Shown here: one piece after another, positions 25,087 to 33,643 of the stretch
How the letters are laid out: each line of letters begins with the position of its first letter
How positions within the stretch are numbered: position 1 is the first letter of the stretch
The notes under the pieces: model-generated
Database searches by the model: none
What the model was told of the DNA's origin: nothing
The model's input: the letters and a program-made list of their open reading frames with translations, nothing else
Assembly (NCBI GenBank): GCA_934255135.1
Contig: CAKQMV010000010.1
Coordinates: forward strand, 1-64,000
Origin: an uncultured Clostridia bacterium
GTDB lineage: Bacteria > Bacillota > Clostridia > Peptostreptococcales > Anaerovoracaceae
Length of the DNA: 64,000 bases
Direction of reading: 5' to 3'
Position numbers and translations under genes: made by a program

Positions 25087-25761
25087 ATGAAAGATGACAG
25101 GCATGAACAAAAGAGTCGTATATATATATTAATTGGCATTATATATTCAATTTTAATTGTATTATGGTATATGTCAGGGTATTTCAGAGACAATCATCCA
25201 CAAGTTATAATTCCATCATACATTAATTGGTTATTTTATACACTTGTAGTTTCTATTCCGATTACGACTCTGTTGCTAGGTATGCACGGTAGAGAAAGAA
25301 AGATAGTTCAAATCCTTATCATTGTAAACTGTTGTGCAATTATTATCTTTTTCACTGCTGCAGGGAAGCTAGTGTATTTTACTCATTTAAAATATACTCA
25401 CGACTATATTAAATCAGAAAATATTAATGGTATTTCACTTACATCAGTTGAAGAACATCTTGCAGATTCAAATGATTATATTCTGTATTTTGGTCGTAAT
25501 GATTGCAAAGAGTGTAATTTAGCAGAAAAAATAATTGATGGTACTCTCAATCAATCTGAACTCATAATTCAAGGATATTATACTAATCTAGACAGGGATA
25601 AAAGTTCTAGTAAGCATATGTATGAGGTATTAGATAGCCTGGATGTGCACAGCGTTCCAACTCTCATTTATAAAAGCAAGAGTGGTGAAATAACAAATAT
25701 AAGCATCAAACAAAATGATATTCAAAAGTATGTAGAAATGATTAATAAACAAAACGAATAA
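25087..25761 (+). CDS. Membrane protein with extracytoplasmic thioredoxin-like domain (CKEC)
   Basis: A 224-aa protein with three membrane helices (about residues 12-30, 48-66, 76-97), then a thioredoxin-like domain. That domain carries CKEC in FGRNDCKECNLAE and a cis-Pro-type segment VHSVPTLIYKSKSG. It resembles bacteriocin-accessory (PedC/Bta-like) or disulfide-handling proteins. The ATG at 25087 is preferred because GGGAGGTG is 7 nt upstream. It lies 15 bp after the DUF2599 gene and may form disulfides in that protein. Confidence 0.65.
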   Translation: MKDDRHEQKSRIYILIGIIYSILIVLWYMSGYFRDNHPQVIIPSYINWLFYTLVVSIPITTLLLGMHGRERKIVQILIIVNCCAIIIFFTAAGKLVYFTHLKYTHDYIKSENINGISLTSVEEHLADSNDYILYFGRNDCKECNLAEKIIDGTLNQSELIIQGYYTNLDRDKSSSKHMYEVLDSLDVHSVPTLIYKSKSGEITNISIKQNDIQKYVEMINKQNE

Positions 25762-25866
25762 GCATTCGATTATATACAGATGAAATATAATGTTATATTA
25801 ATCATAATTAAAATTGATCACCTACTATAAGTTATAGTAATTATTCCGAAATGGAGGTATAGCCCA

Positions 25867-25932
25867 ATGGGATTACTGAATAAAACATTTTATAATTACA
25901 ATTTCTTAAATTTAGAAAGGAGTCTGAAATGA
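25867..25932 (+). CDS. 21-aa leader ORF coupled to the KGSYWL protein
   Basis: A 21-codon frame starts 8 nt after GGAGGT and stops at TGA, which overlaps the next ATG (ATGA at 25929). The peptide has no domain. Such an arrangement would couple translation of the secreted protein to the leader. Confidence 0.4.
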   Translation: MGLLNKTFYNYNFLNLERSLK

Positions 25933-26369
25933 ATATATTAAGTAACATAGAGAGAAAAATCATAATACTGCTATTATCTTGCTGTCTTATTTTTCCATTG
26001 CTGTCTTTAATTTCAGTATTACCTACTGAAAATGCAGTATATGCTGGTACATATTCACAGAACGTGGAATTTACATATAAAAAAGGATACAGTGTTGAAG
26101 GTCGTAGTAACTCGAGATTTCATTATTTAAAAGCGGGCAAGCCTACACTAAAGCTTAGCGCATTATCTGGTGCCACCTCTGCATCCCCAGTAAAATTTAG
26201 CTTATATACAGGCAATGCATACAAAGGAAGTGTATCTGCGAAGGCCAAGGGCTCATTTGTATTCCCTAATTCTGTAACAAAAGGATCGTATTGGCTAAAA
26301 ATAAGTGGTGGAGCTGGCGTAAACGGATGGATTACAGGAAAAGGCACAATAACACCAGTATATCAGTAA
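25929..26369 (+). CDS. Small secreted KGSYWL-motif protein (cassette A)
   Basis: A 146-aa exported protein with a long signal segment (about 40 residues) and a roughly 105-aa beta-rich domain ending in TKGSYWLKISGGAG. The same KGSYWL-x3-GG end is found in the otherwise divergent protein at 37397-37831, and both genes come directly before a VanZ-like gene. No known family was recognised. The role may be linked to the VanZ neighbour. Confidence 0.6.
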   Translation: MNILSNIERKIIILLLSCCLIFPLLSLISVLPTENAVYAGTYSQNVEFTYKKGYSVEGRSNSRFHYLKAGKPTLKLSALSGATSASPVKFSLYTGNAYKGSVSAKAKGSFVFPNSVTKGSYWLKISGGAGVNGWITGKGTITPVYQ

Positions 26370-26404
26370 CTCAAATCTACAATTAATAGAATCTAGAGGT
26401 CATT

Positions 26405-26950
26405 ATGGCATATTCAGTTGGAAACCAAATTATCCTACCAGCAGGAATAATAATAATCAGTGGTTGTTACACACTATATTATTTCTATTTAAAACATCAT
26501 AATAGGAATATGTGCAAGGAAATGAAGCTGCGTTTTATATTTGCATTCTATGCTTTGATTATGTCTTCATTTACTTTATTCCCTATTTTGATTCCACCAA
26601 TAGAGTCTCAACCGATAGAATATAATCTTAGTTTAGAATATTTAACTCAAATATTTAATGATAGATATACCTTTATAAATATCGTAGGTAACGCTATGTT
26701 ATTTGCTCCACTTTCGATTTTAGGGAGTGCATCAAATATAAAAATTTTTAGTAGCTTGCAAAGCACTATAATTTCTTCGTTTATAATATCTGTTTGTATT
26801 GAAGTATTACAGGCTCTGGAAACACACTTTGGCCTAGTTGATCCTGCTGGCATTAATGTTTCGGATATAAACGATGTAATCATTAATACAATTGGAGGAA
26901 TCATTGGATGGAGTCTAATGTATTATTTGAGAAAAACCACCAATAAATAA
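26405..26950 (+). CDS. VanZ-like membrane protein (cassette A)
   Basis: A 181-aa protein with about five membrane segments. VanZ-family marks are SSFTLFPILIPP, NIVGNAMLFAPLSILG, ISVCIEVLQ, and the conserved acidic DINDVIINTIGG before the last helix. VanZ proteins can raise resistance to teicoplanin-type glycopeptides by an unknown route at the membrane. Here it is paired with a small secreted protein, which suggests a surface-stress or self-protection role; this is inference. Confidence 0.8.
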   Translation: MAYSVGNQIILPAGIIIISGCYTLYYFYLKHHNRNMCKEMKLRFIFAFYALIMSSFTLFPILIPPIESQPIEYNLSLEYLTQIFNDRYTFINIVGNAMLFAPLSILGSASNIKIFSSLQSTIISSFIISVCIEVLQALETHFGLVDPAGINVSDINDVIINTIGGIIGWSLMYYLRKTTNK

Positions 26951-27032
26951 CATCATTACTAAAGACGAGAGTTATTAATTAGTTTTCTCAGCATTGCCTT
27001 GAGCACCGGTTTGGTTGGTTATAGCAGAATAT

Positions 27033-27079
27033 AGAGACATACAGTTCTTGACAAAAACAGTCACTAAATGTATGTCTCT
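27033..27079. repeat. 11-bp perfect inverted repeat downstream of VanZ (A)
   Basis: AGAGACATACA (27033-27043) pairs with TGTATGTCTCT (27069-27079), with a 25-nt loop that contains TTGACA. It could be a terminator without a clear T-run or a binding site. Nothing else is seen between 26951 and 27171. Confidence 0.45.
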
Positions 27080-27171
27080 TGATTATATACGATAATTCGT
27101 TGTTTATTTTATACATCAGATATACATACATATTGAATATGATTAGCTAATTTCGACTATTGACAATAATT

Positions 27172-27621
27172 TTAATCGTTAATTAGTTCATCATACTTGT
27201 GATAAAGTATCCATCTAATAGGATCAATAAATAAAAAGCATACTGCAGATAATATGGAAAAAACAAGGAATATACTCGCCAGAAACAACATTTGCAATTC
27301 TATGGCTTGGTTCTGTGTAAAATGATCAAACAAAACAACTATACATGGAATTAAAAAAACTACAAATGGTTTCACTACAAAGCTTTTAAATTCGGTGAGA
27401 GGGAGCAAATTCTTTTTCTCATAATCAATCTCATTAATTATGATTTGTATTTTCTCAATATCATTATTATATATGTTATTATCTTTCAATAATCGATTTA
27501 ACGATTTTAATCTTTTTTTGTCAAACTCAGACAGAAAATGTTTATAACTCCTCACATTCTCTTTATCTTTTTTATCTAAAAACTTTTTTGCTACAAAAAT
27601 ATATAAATACTCAAACACCAT
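27172..27621 (-). CDS. Hypothetical membrane protein beside the IS21 end
   Basis: A 149-aa protein starting MVFEYLYIFVAKKF, with a Lys-rich helical middle and two membrane helices near the C terminus (around FVVKPFVVFLIPCIVVLF and MLFLASIFLVFSIL). The frame stays open upstream for 33 more codons that lie in the terminal repeat of the insertion sequence, so an older start may have been lost when the element inserted. No family recognised. Very AT-rich. Confidence 0.5.
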   Translation of the reverse strand: MVFEYLYIFVAKKFLDKKDKENVRSYKHFLSEFDKKRLKSLNRLLKDNNIYNNDIEKIQIIINEIDYEKKNLLPLTEFKSFVVKPFVVFLIPCIVVLFDHFTQNQAIELQMLFLASIFLVFSILSAVCFLFIDPIRWILYHKYDELIND

Positions 27622-27761
27622 TATTACTTGAATATTCCGGGGTGGCGGAGCCACCCAATATGATGAAATAGAGCCACTGGTTCCGTTATTGAGAGCCAGC
27701 ACTCCGGACCAGAGAGCCACCCTTATGGTGGGCAGCTCTACTGATCCACCTACTTTAAAAA

Positions 27762-28505
27762 CTAAATCCTTCTGTGGCGACGCCTCATGGAGACTTCACC
27801 ATCAATGATGATCTCATAACCATTTGAGGTTATGCGGTCAAGCAATGTATCTGCGACACCGGCGCTGCCGAGTCTCTCATGCCAGCCTTTGACTGCTACC
27901 TGCGAGCAAAGAATGGTAGATGTCTTATCTTCATCTCTTGCTCTGAGCAGAATCAATAGATCACGCTGTTCTTCTTGAGTAGTAGGCAGCAATAGAAAAT
28001 CATCGAAGATCATCAGCGGTATCCGTCTGAAGCGATTGATGGTTTCGTCATAGATGCCCTGCACTCTTGCAGCCTCCATGGTACCGAAAAACTCATTGAG
28101 CCTGAAATATTTGACACGATATTTATACCTGCATGCATTGGTGGCCAGTGCGCAGGAGATATATGTCTTGCCACTACCGGTTGCACCGATGAGCATTATG
28201 TTCAGGCCATTGCTGATGTAATCATTGGTCCGAAGTGTATTGAAGAGATCCTGGTTAAGATGTCTCTCTGGAAGAAATTCTATGCCTCCGATGTGAGCCG
28301 TAGTATCTGGGATCGATGAATTCTTCAAAAGGCGCTTGATCTTATTGTTGGTACGGGCATCAAATTCCGCGTCTACAAGCAAACCGAACTCCTCATCGAA
28401 TGTCATCGTCGCATAGAGTTCAGGAGACTCTGCATGCTTCCTATACTGGCTTGCCATCTCCGGCAACCTCATCTTGCGAAGTTTCTCATATGTATCTCTA
28501 TTCAT
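27762..28505 (-). CDS. istB: IS21 helper ATPase
   Basis: A 247-aa AAA+ protein that helps target and activate the IS21 transposase. Walker A is GATGSGKTY and Walker B is PLMIFDDFLLLP. The start at 28505 follows GGAGGTG and overlaps the istA stop by 8 nt, as expected for translational coupling. It is full length. Confidence 0.93.
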   Translation of the reverse strand: MNRDTYEKLRKMRLPEMASQYRKHAESPELYATMTFDEEFGLLVDAEFDARTNNKIKRLLKNSSIPDTTAHIGGIEFLPERHLNQDLFNTLRTNDYISNGLNIMLIGATGSGKTYISCALATNACRYKYRVKYFRLNEFFGTMEAARVQGIYDETINRFRRIPLMIFDDFLLLPTTQEEQRDLLILLRARDEDKTSTILCSQVAVKGWHERLGSAGVADTLLDRITSNGYEIIIDGEVSMRRRHRRI

Positions 28506-30051
28506 TGCAGTCACCTCCATAGTACTCAGGTCCACGAAGGTGAGTGTATTTGTTTACAGGGTCCTCAGTCTCTTTTTTAAGAGAGTCTTCCTTTGGGAGG
28601 TCTTGACCGGCTTCAAGAATCAATCTAATATTCTTGTACCGGGGACTCGGAATATGCGTTAAAGCGACGGCGCAGGCATTCTCAAGGCGGTTGGATGAAT
28701 ATTTGTCAGCCAGCTTCAGGAGGGACAGGTAACCTTTGTAGGCCTGTTCTTCCACCCGGTAGGCGGCAAATATCTTGTCTACGACTTCCTTTGTATATGG
28801 GCCTATGTTTTCCGCCCAGCGCTTGAAACGGCTGCTATCCCATTCACTGTATAGCTGATGGTTCTCTGGCATATGGTCAACATTGGTAGAATACTGTCCC
28901 ATGCGACCGTAAAGTCTTCTGTGACTGCAGATACGAGTGCCTTGGTAATAGACCTCTACTACGCTGCTGGTGCTACGGATATCCACTTTTTTTCTGACGT
29001 ATGCATATGGAACTGAGTAGTTCTGCTTGTCTAATGATATGTGGTAGTTCATCTGAACTGTAGCGACCTTCCAGGTGGCAAACTCATATGCGTATTTGGG
29101 AAGCGGCTTCATGAAAGGAAGCTCTTCTTCCTCATACACAGATGTGCGTGAGCCATCTTTCTTCTGGAATTGCTTAGCGTTAAACTCATCGAGTTCTTTA
29201 CGGATAGACTTGTTCAGTTCTTGAAGGCTGAAGAACCGTTTATTGCGGAATTTAGAATTCAACCTCCTGGTCAAAGCTCCCACGGAGCCTTCTACCGCTG
29301 CTTTATCCTTAGGAGCCAATACACGTGCCGGAAGCAATGCTGTGTTGTAATGTTCAGCAAGTTCCTCATAACTCTTGTTTAAAACAGGGTCATCATGCCT
29401 CTTGTTCTTGATGACTCTGGTCTTGAGATTATCGCAGACGAGAAGTCTCGTACTGCCACCGAGGTATGCATACATGTGAACATGCGCATTGATCCAGGCC
29501 TCCTGCTTCATATTAGTGAATGCTTCAGCATAGCACAACATACTGAACGGAAGCGTGGCAACAAACAGGTAACATGGCTGATCTTTTTCGTCGTCCGAGT
29601 CGTAGTAATAGAATTTGTCTCCGGCCCAGTCGACCATGAGCTTATCGCCCGGTTTGTGGTTGATGTGCATCGTCAGTCTGTGCTGATTGACATAGTCTGA
29701 ATACAGCTTGCAGAACTGAGAGTACATATATGGAGGCTTCTTTGCCTCTCTGCACTGATCACAGTATTCTTCCCACAAAGATTGAAGAGTGATATCATCC
29801 TTGAGCAACTCTTTGTGGATCCATTCAAAGTCCGGTTTGACCTGGACAGGAATGAGTTCCTTTTCAGGGAACAAGACTTTGATCAGCTGTGGCTCCTCCA
29901 TCCGGAGCAATTCAGGCATTGCTTTGCCACTTCTTATGGCTGCCGTCTGTACGGATGAGATAGTATTCCTCGATACACGAAGCATCTTGGCAATCATCCG
30001 CTGTGATTTCCCGTCAGCTGTTAACTGCAGGATTTGTAATTCTTTGGACAT
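28498..30051 (-). CDS. istA: IS21 transposase
   Basis: A 517-aa DDE transposase. The N-terminal helix-turn-helix is SKELQILQLTADGKSQRMIA. The first catalytic Asp lies in MVDWAGDKFYYY and the second in VCDNLK. The Glu is in KDKAAVEGSV. The ATG at 30051 has AGGAGG just upstream and is preferred over the earlier frame start. The gene appears intact, so the element could still be mobile. Confidence 0.93.
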   Translation of the reverse strand: MSKELQILQLTADGKSQRMIAKMLRVSRNTISSVQTAAIRSGKAMPELLRMEEPQLIKVLFPEKELIPVQVKPDFEWIHKELLKDDITLQSLWEEYCDQCREAKKPPYMYSQFCKLYSDYVNQHRLTMHINHKPGDKLMVDWAGDKFYYYDSDDEKDQPCYLFVATLPFSMLCYAEAFTNMKQEAWINAHVHMYAYLGGSTRLLVCDNLKTRVIKNKRHDDPVLNKSYEELAEHYNTALLPARVLAPKDKAAVEGSVGALTRRLNSKFRNKRFFSLQELNKSIRKELDEFNAKQFQKKDGSRTSVYEEEELPFMKPLPKYAYEFATWKVATVQMNYHISLDKQNYSVPYAYVRKKVDIRSTSSVVEVYYQGTRICSHRRLYGRMGQYSTNVDHMPENHQLYSEWDSSRFKRWAENIGPYTKEVVDKIFAAYRVEEQAYKGYLSLLKLADKYSSNRLENACAVALTHIPSPRYKNIRLILEAGQDLPKEDSLKKETEDPVNKYTHLRGPEYYGGDCNE

Positions 30052-30309
30052 ATGTATAGTCCTCCTTCTGAATGTATTCGGCTTTCGCCGTAAACCCATT
30101 CTAAAGGGTGGCTCTATACATCGGAATATATATTCAATATGATTGGCTCTACCATGCGGAAAGGGTGGCTCTCTCTAACGGATAGAGTGGCTCCGATCCG
30201 ACGGAATACTCATTACTGTGATAATACTAGTTAATCTATTCAAATCGTCTTTATATTTTACCCCCAAAAGGAAAATTAAGATTAACAAAACAATGCATAC
30301 ACAAATCGA

Positions 30310-30420
30310 TTTCCAGCCGTTGTAGATATAAATGACATAATAACGAACACTGTCGGAGCATTATTAGGATACATACTAATAAAAAAGTACGATTCTGGTA
30401 AAGACAAAAACAACCATTAG
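30310..30420 (+). pseudogene. 3' stub of a VanZ-like gene (cassette B)
   Basis: The last 36 codons read FPAVVDINDIITNTVGALLG and continue GYILIKKY, closely matching the end of the VanZ-like protein at 36920-37333. The upstream part is missing, and the IS21 end lies 100 bp before it. Confidence 0.75.
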
Positions 30421-30532
30421 TGCGAATAAAGTATAGCTGGGTTTCAAAAATTAACAGTGAAGTTGAGTCATAGATTGTCATTGAGTGACAATAAAATGAC
30501 AACGCAATTCCTTAAAACTGTATGAGTAGCAT

Positions 30533-30723
30533 TAAAGCCGAACGAAAATGGATCCTGGAAACCATACAGAGCGGAACAGCTCAACTACTTTGAATAGTTT
30601 ATGCCTTTCTAAAAGTACAACAACAGTTTCACGAGGCAAATATAGAACACATATGGTTTTAATGCTTTTCATAATACAGATGAAGAGAGAATTGTAAAGC
30701 TTTCAGGATCAGTGAGCTATTAA
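30533..30723 (+). pseudogene. Broken copy of the 141-aa secreted protein gene (cassette B)
   Basis: Fragments in shifting frames match the 23488 and 33644 proteins: N-G-S-W, then NSLCLSKSTTTVSRGKYRTH, then H-N-x-x-E-E-R-I-V-K-L-S-G-S-V-S-Y before a stop. At least two frameshifts are needed, and the signal-peptide part is missing. Confidence 0.7.
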
Positions 30724-30772
30724 GGTGACAAGTGTTACTTATTGCATAGCAAAGAAAAGTGAGGTGGATAGA

Positions 30773-31618
30773 ATGTTCAGAAAGTATTCAGTAATCATGG
30801 CACTTCTTCTTATGGCAGTTCCAACTTTTGCCTTTGCAGAAGCCTTTAATGTTGAAGATTGTGCTGAGTTGCCGAAAAATGAAATAAAAACTGTTGAACA
30901 GTTAAAAGAAGCGATTAATAATACATATGAAAACGATGGAAAAATGACGAAAGCTGAAGCTAAGACTGTAATTGAAGAGGCTTCACCGAATGTATTAATT
31001 GATTTTTTTGAAGAAAAGATGAATGATGCTGATATAGCAATTGAGAATGCTGATATCGATGTTGATCAGATTATTAATGACGGGGCAAATGGCTGTGGTA
31101 AGGTTATAATGGATATAGGTGATCACGCAGAGGTAATATTGGAATTTGAAGATAAAGATGACCCAACGGTAATAGAATCGATAAAGAATACTCTGATTAC
31201 ACCTGCATATGCGGCAACAAATGGAGAGACTATGTGGAAATCGTATGGAAATAGGTATTTTACTGCAAAGAAGACCGTTTTATCAGGTATTGGAGGTGCT
31301 GTAATAAAACTTGAAAATCATTATAAAGTAAGCGCAAATGGATTAGATGAGCGATACGGAGATGCATATGTAGAGTTTAGTTTTTCCGCTGGAATTACAG
31401 GGAATATTTCAGCAAATAACCCAGTAATAAGTGATTCAAGTGCAAGAACGCCTGGCAAATCAAACATCAATATGTATGCTAGATATCCATATCATTTCGA
31501 TGGTCAGGGAATTGCAGCATCTGGAGGAACATATAAAATGACAACTGCAGTTGATTATTTAAAAAAGGATTCAACAAACAAACGTATTCAAGTTAAACAC
31601 AGATGGTCAGTTCAATAG
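30773..31618 (+). CDS. Secreted protein of unknown family (cassette B cargo)
   Basis: A 281-aa exported protein. Signal peptide about 21 residues (ALLLMAVPTFAFAEA). Residues of about 25-150 are acidic and helical (EEKMNDADIAIENADIDVDQ); a second hydrophobic segment ending AYAA near 150 looks like an internal cleavage or linker. The C-terminal 120 residues are beta-rich (KLENHYKVSANGLDERYGDA). The start at 30773 follows GAGGTGG. No family recognised. It may be made as a pro-protein whose C-terminal part is the active piece, but this is inference. Confidence 0.6.
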   Translation: MFRKYSVIMALLLMAVPTFAFAEAFNVEDCAELPKNEIKTVEQLKEAINNTYENDGKMTKAEAKTVIEEASPNVLIDFFEEKMNDADIAIENADIDVDQIINDGANGCGKVIMDIGDHAEVILEFEDKDDPTVIESIKNTLITPAYAATNGETMWKSYGNRYFTAKKTVLSGIGGAVIKLENHYKVSANGLDERYGDAYVEFSFSAGITGNISANNPVISDSSARTPGKSNINMYARYPYHFDGQGIAASGGTYKMTTAVDYLKKDSTNKRIQVKHRWSVQ

Positions 31619-31650
31619 TGAGCATAAAATAGTTAGGATGGTGATTAATG

Positions 31651-31761
31651 ATGAATAAAGCAATTTTTAGTTTATTGTTGGTTCTTGTTGTAACTGTAGG
31701 GGTGATATGGATGGCAATAGTACTAGTCAAGAGATTCCTTATTAGTAAAAAGAACAAGTAA
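31651..31761 (+). CDS. 36-aa single-pass membrane peptide
   Basis: A 36-aa frame that starts 32 bp after the 30773 gene, with GGATGGTG upstream. It is MNKAIFSLLLVLVVTVGVIW followed by a Lys-rich end, a single membrane helix with positive-inside tail. Its place after a secreted protein gene suggests a small accessory or immunity peptide; no homologue is known to me. Confidence 0.5.
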   Translation: MNKAIFSLLLVLVVTVGVIWMAIVLVKRFLISKKNK

Positions 31762-31982
31762 ACTAGCTGGCTATAAACTTATAATAAAGCTGTTGTGAAG
31801 CTCACTAATTCATTAATGTGTATAGGTATTTAAAAGATTATTTCAGAAAGAACTGATTCAGAGTTTATAATCATTGGTGTTGGGCATGTTCGAAAAGAAG
31901 AAAATTGATTACGAATAATCAAAAGTGGTGAGTCGTTATGGGAGCTATTCAATTACAAACTCACTACTAACATTGATATTGC

Positions 31983-32168
31983 GAAACCCGCTAATTTCAA
32001 CGGTTACCAGCTATCAAAGCGTTAATCTCAATTACCAAAGAGATAATCTCGATGGCGGTTTAAAACGCTGGAAACCTTGTTTTTACAGGGTTTTGGAGGT
32101 TATGGAGGTTGCAAGAATGTTAGGTATTTATATCTACTTGCAACAAACCAAATAAAAAGCTGTTTTTT
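31983..32168 (+). other. Non-coding, hairpin-rich stretch with att-like inverted copy
   Basis: Between the 36-aa gene and the next terminator I see no convincing gene. 31983-32008 is the inverted match to 21716-21740. It is followed by AGCGTT/AACGCT enclosing ATCTC/GAGAT (32018-32069), AAACCTTG with CAGGGTTT (about 32072-32095), and GTTGCAAG/CTTGCAAC (about 32109-32143). It could be the old end of an integrated element or a structured RNA. Confidence 0.4.
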
Positions 32169-32210
32169 AGAGGTGCATTCCATTAAGGGAAGCACCTCTT
32201 TTATTTTATA
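32169..32210 (+). terminator. Intrinsic terminator before cassette C
   Basis: AGAGGTGC (32169-32176) pairs with GCACCTCT (32192-32199), followed by TTTATTTTAT. Confidence 0.8.
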
Positions 32211-32261
32211 AGCACTTAATTACATTTTGGTATTAGGCGTGGGAGTTGCAGGCACACCATA

Positions 32262-32320
32262 TGAAAATACGTTACTGGTTCGACAATGGTGAATTGTATA
32301 TAATGAATTCGGAGGTGCTT
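32262..32320 (+). promoter_or_regulatory. Promoter region of the sigma gene, conserved with the 38.6-kb copy
   Basis: Upstream of the sigma start, ACTGGTTCGACAATG...GTATATAAT is conserved against 38540-38600 (ACTGGTTCAATGCTG...GTATATAAC). The two share spacing to the CGGAGG ribosome site. It may hold the promoter read by the sigma factor itself, but no -35/-10 pair of a known ECF group could be fixed. Confidence 0.4.
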
Positions 32321-32869
32321 ATGCTAGCAATTTATTTACAGTTAATAGATACACCTGATGCGAAATCGGATTTTGAGAGTTTTTACCATAAATATGTGAA
32401 GTTGATGTATTACATTGCTTTAGATATTGTGAATGACAGTCATCTTGCTGAGGATGTTGTAAGTGAGACATTCATGAATCTAGCAAAACGGTTTGATTTT
32501 ATCAGAACTATCGGCGACATTTCTTGTCCACAAATAAAGCGATATGTTGTTATAAGTGTTAAGCACACTGCATTTAACATGATAAAGAAAGATAAGAGGG
32601 CGCTGGAATCATCTTTTGAAGAGATTGATTATGAATGGGGTGCGGATGAACCGGAAGCAATCGAGATAATAATTGAAAAAGAAAAGCTTGATCAGATTAA
32701 TCGTGTTATTGCTACGATGCCAGAAATCTATAAAGAGGTTATGCAGATGTATTTCGTTTGCGAATATGATATTGGTGAAGTTGCAAAATCTCTTGGAATT
32801 ACAAAACCGACTGCTTACAAAAGAATTCAGCGTGCTAGGAAAATGATTGAGAAGGCAATGGAGGCGTAG
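32321..32869 (+). CDS. ECF-type RNA polymerase sigma factor (cassette C)
   Basis: A 182-aa sigma-70 family factor with only regions 2 and 4. Region 2 is seen in FESFYHKYVKLMYYIALDIV and VVSETFMNLAKR. Region 4 has a helix-turn-helix in GEVAKSLGITKPTAYKRIQR. The ATG at 32321 is chosen because CGGAGG lies 6 nt upstream; earlier in-frame starts would cross the conserved promoter region. Its stop abuts the anti-sigma start. It is the only intact sigma gene of the array and probably drives all cassettes. Confidence 0.85.
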   Translation: MLAIYLQLIDTPDAKSDFESFYHKYVKLMYYIALDIVNDSHLAEDVVSETFMNLAKRFDFIRTIGDISCPQIKRYVVISVKHTAFNMIKKDKRALESSFEEIDYEWGADEPEAIEIIIEKEKLDQINRVIATMPEIYKEVMQMYFVCEYDIGEVAKSLGITKPTAYKRIQRARKMIEKAMEA

Positions 32870-33538
32870 ATGAATTTAGAACAAATCATAATGTCAGCAT
32901 TAGATGCTGAAATAGAACAGTATGAAGCTACGATGGATGCTTTGCCTGAACCTAGGTTTTCGTCAAAGAACAGAAGAAGCATTGCGAAAGCAATCCGCAT
33001 TGCAAACGAAAGCAGTGCAGGTACATACCATTATAGACATCATATTAACCTGAGACGTATTGCGGGGATTGTTTTAGTGGCGATACTTGTAATGGTTACT
33101 TCGGTAATTACTTTTGCTGCAGTATACCCAAGGTACTATATGATTGTAAAAGAAAGGATAAGAGAATGGACTATCACTTTTGTCTCAGATAGTGAAGATA
33201 ATTCATCGACTGATTTCGTTATAAAAAAGGGTGATATCCCAGAAGACTTTGTTCTTACAAAAGAAGTATCTAAGGAAGGAATATACACTGCTACGTACAC
33301 ATCAGAAGAAGGTCGGGAAATAATCTATGTACAGGAAGCTGTATCTGAATACTCGGTTACTGGCCTTGACTCAGAAAATGACTATAAGAAGATTGAGACA
33401 TTAAACGGGGTTAAAACTGTAATAACGAAAAAGAAAGACTGCTACACCTTGTTCTGGGTCGGAGAGAACTGTTCATATACGCTGGTAGGCAATTGCAATT
33501 TGAAATTGCTTAAAACGTTCGCTGCGTCAATAAGATAA
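32870..33538 (+). CDS. DUF4367-type anti-sigma factor (cassette C)
   Basis: A 222-aa single-pass membrane protein, parallel to 22703-23383 over its full length. N-terminal cytoplasmic helices (MNLEQIIMSALDAEI), a membrane helix near residues 65-88, and an outside DUF4367-like domain ending FWVGENCSYTLVGNCNLKLL. The start directly follows the sigma stop. It likely holds the sigma factor at the membrane until an envelope signal is sensed. Confidence 0.78.
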   Translation: MNLEQIIMSALDAEIEQYEATMDALPEPRFSSKNRRSIAKAIRIANESSAGTYHYRHHINLRRIAGIVLVAILVMVTSVITFAAVYPRYYMIVKERIREWTITFVSDSEDNSSTDFVIKKGDIPEDFVLTKEVSKEGIYTATYTSEEGREIIYVQEAVSEYSVTGLDSENDYKKIETLNGVKTVITKKKDCYTLFWVGENCSYTLVGNCNLKLLKTFAASIR

Positions 33539-33643
33539 AAAATATTTTTTCAAACACAGCAAATATTTGTCCACAAAATATAATCTCCTTTGTTTAAGTA
33601 TATAGAAGGCAACTTCAATACATAAATAAGGGAGGTTTTTTAT

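Larger units (their letters stand above)
27633..30208 (-). mobile_element. IS21-family insertion sequence
   Basis: About 2.58 kb, with istA and istB on the minus strand. The ends are inverted copies beginning TATTCCG and continuing through CGGAGCCAC. Further internal copies of GAGCCAC / GTGGCTC lie at both ends (for example near 27676, 27704, 30108 and 30162), the usual IS21 multiple terminal repeats. A clean target duplication could not be fixed; AATA beside both ends is a candidate. It separates cassette A from the remains of cassette B. Confidence 0.85.

Noticed and set aside
31925..32155. 76-codon open frame on the plus strand
   Set aside because: No good ribosome site, no domain, and it runs through several hairpins and the att-like repeat; treated as non-coding.
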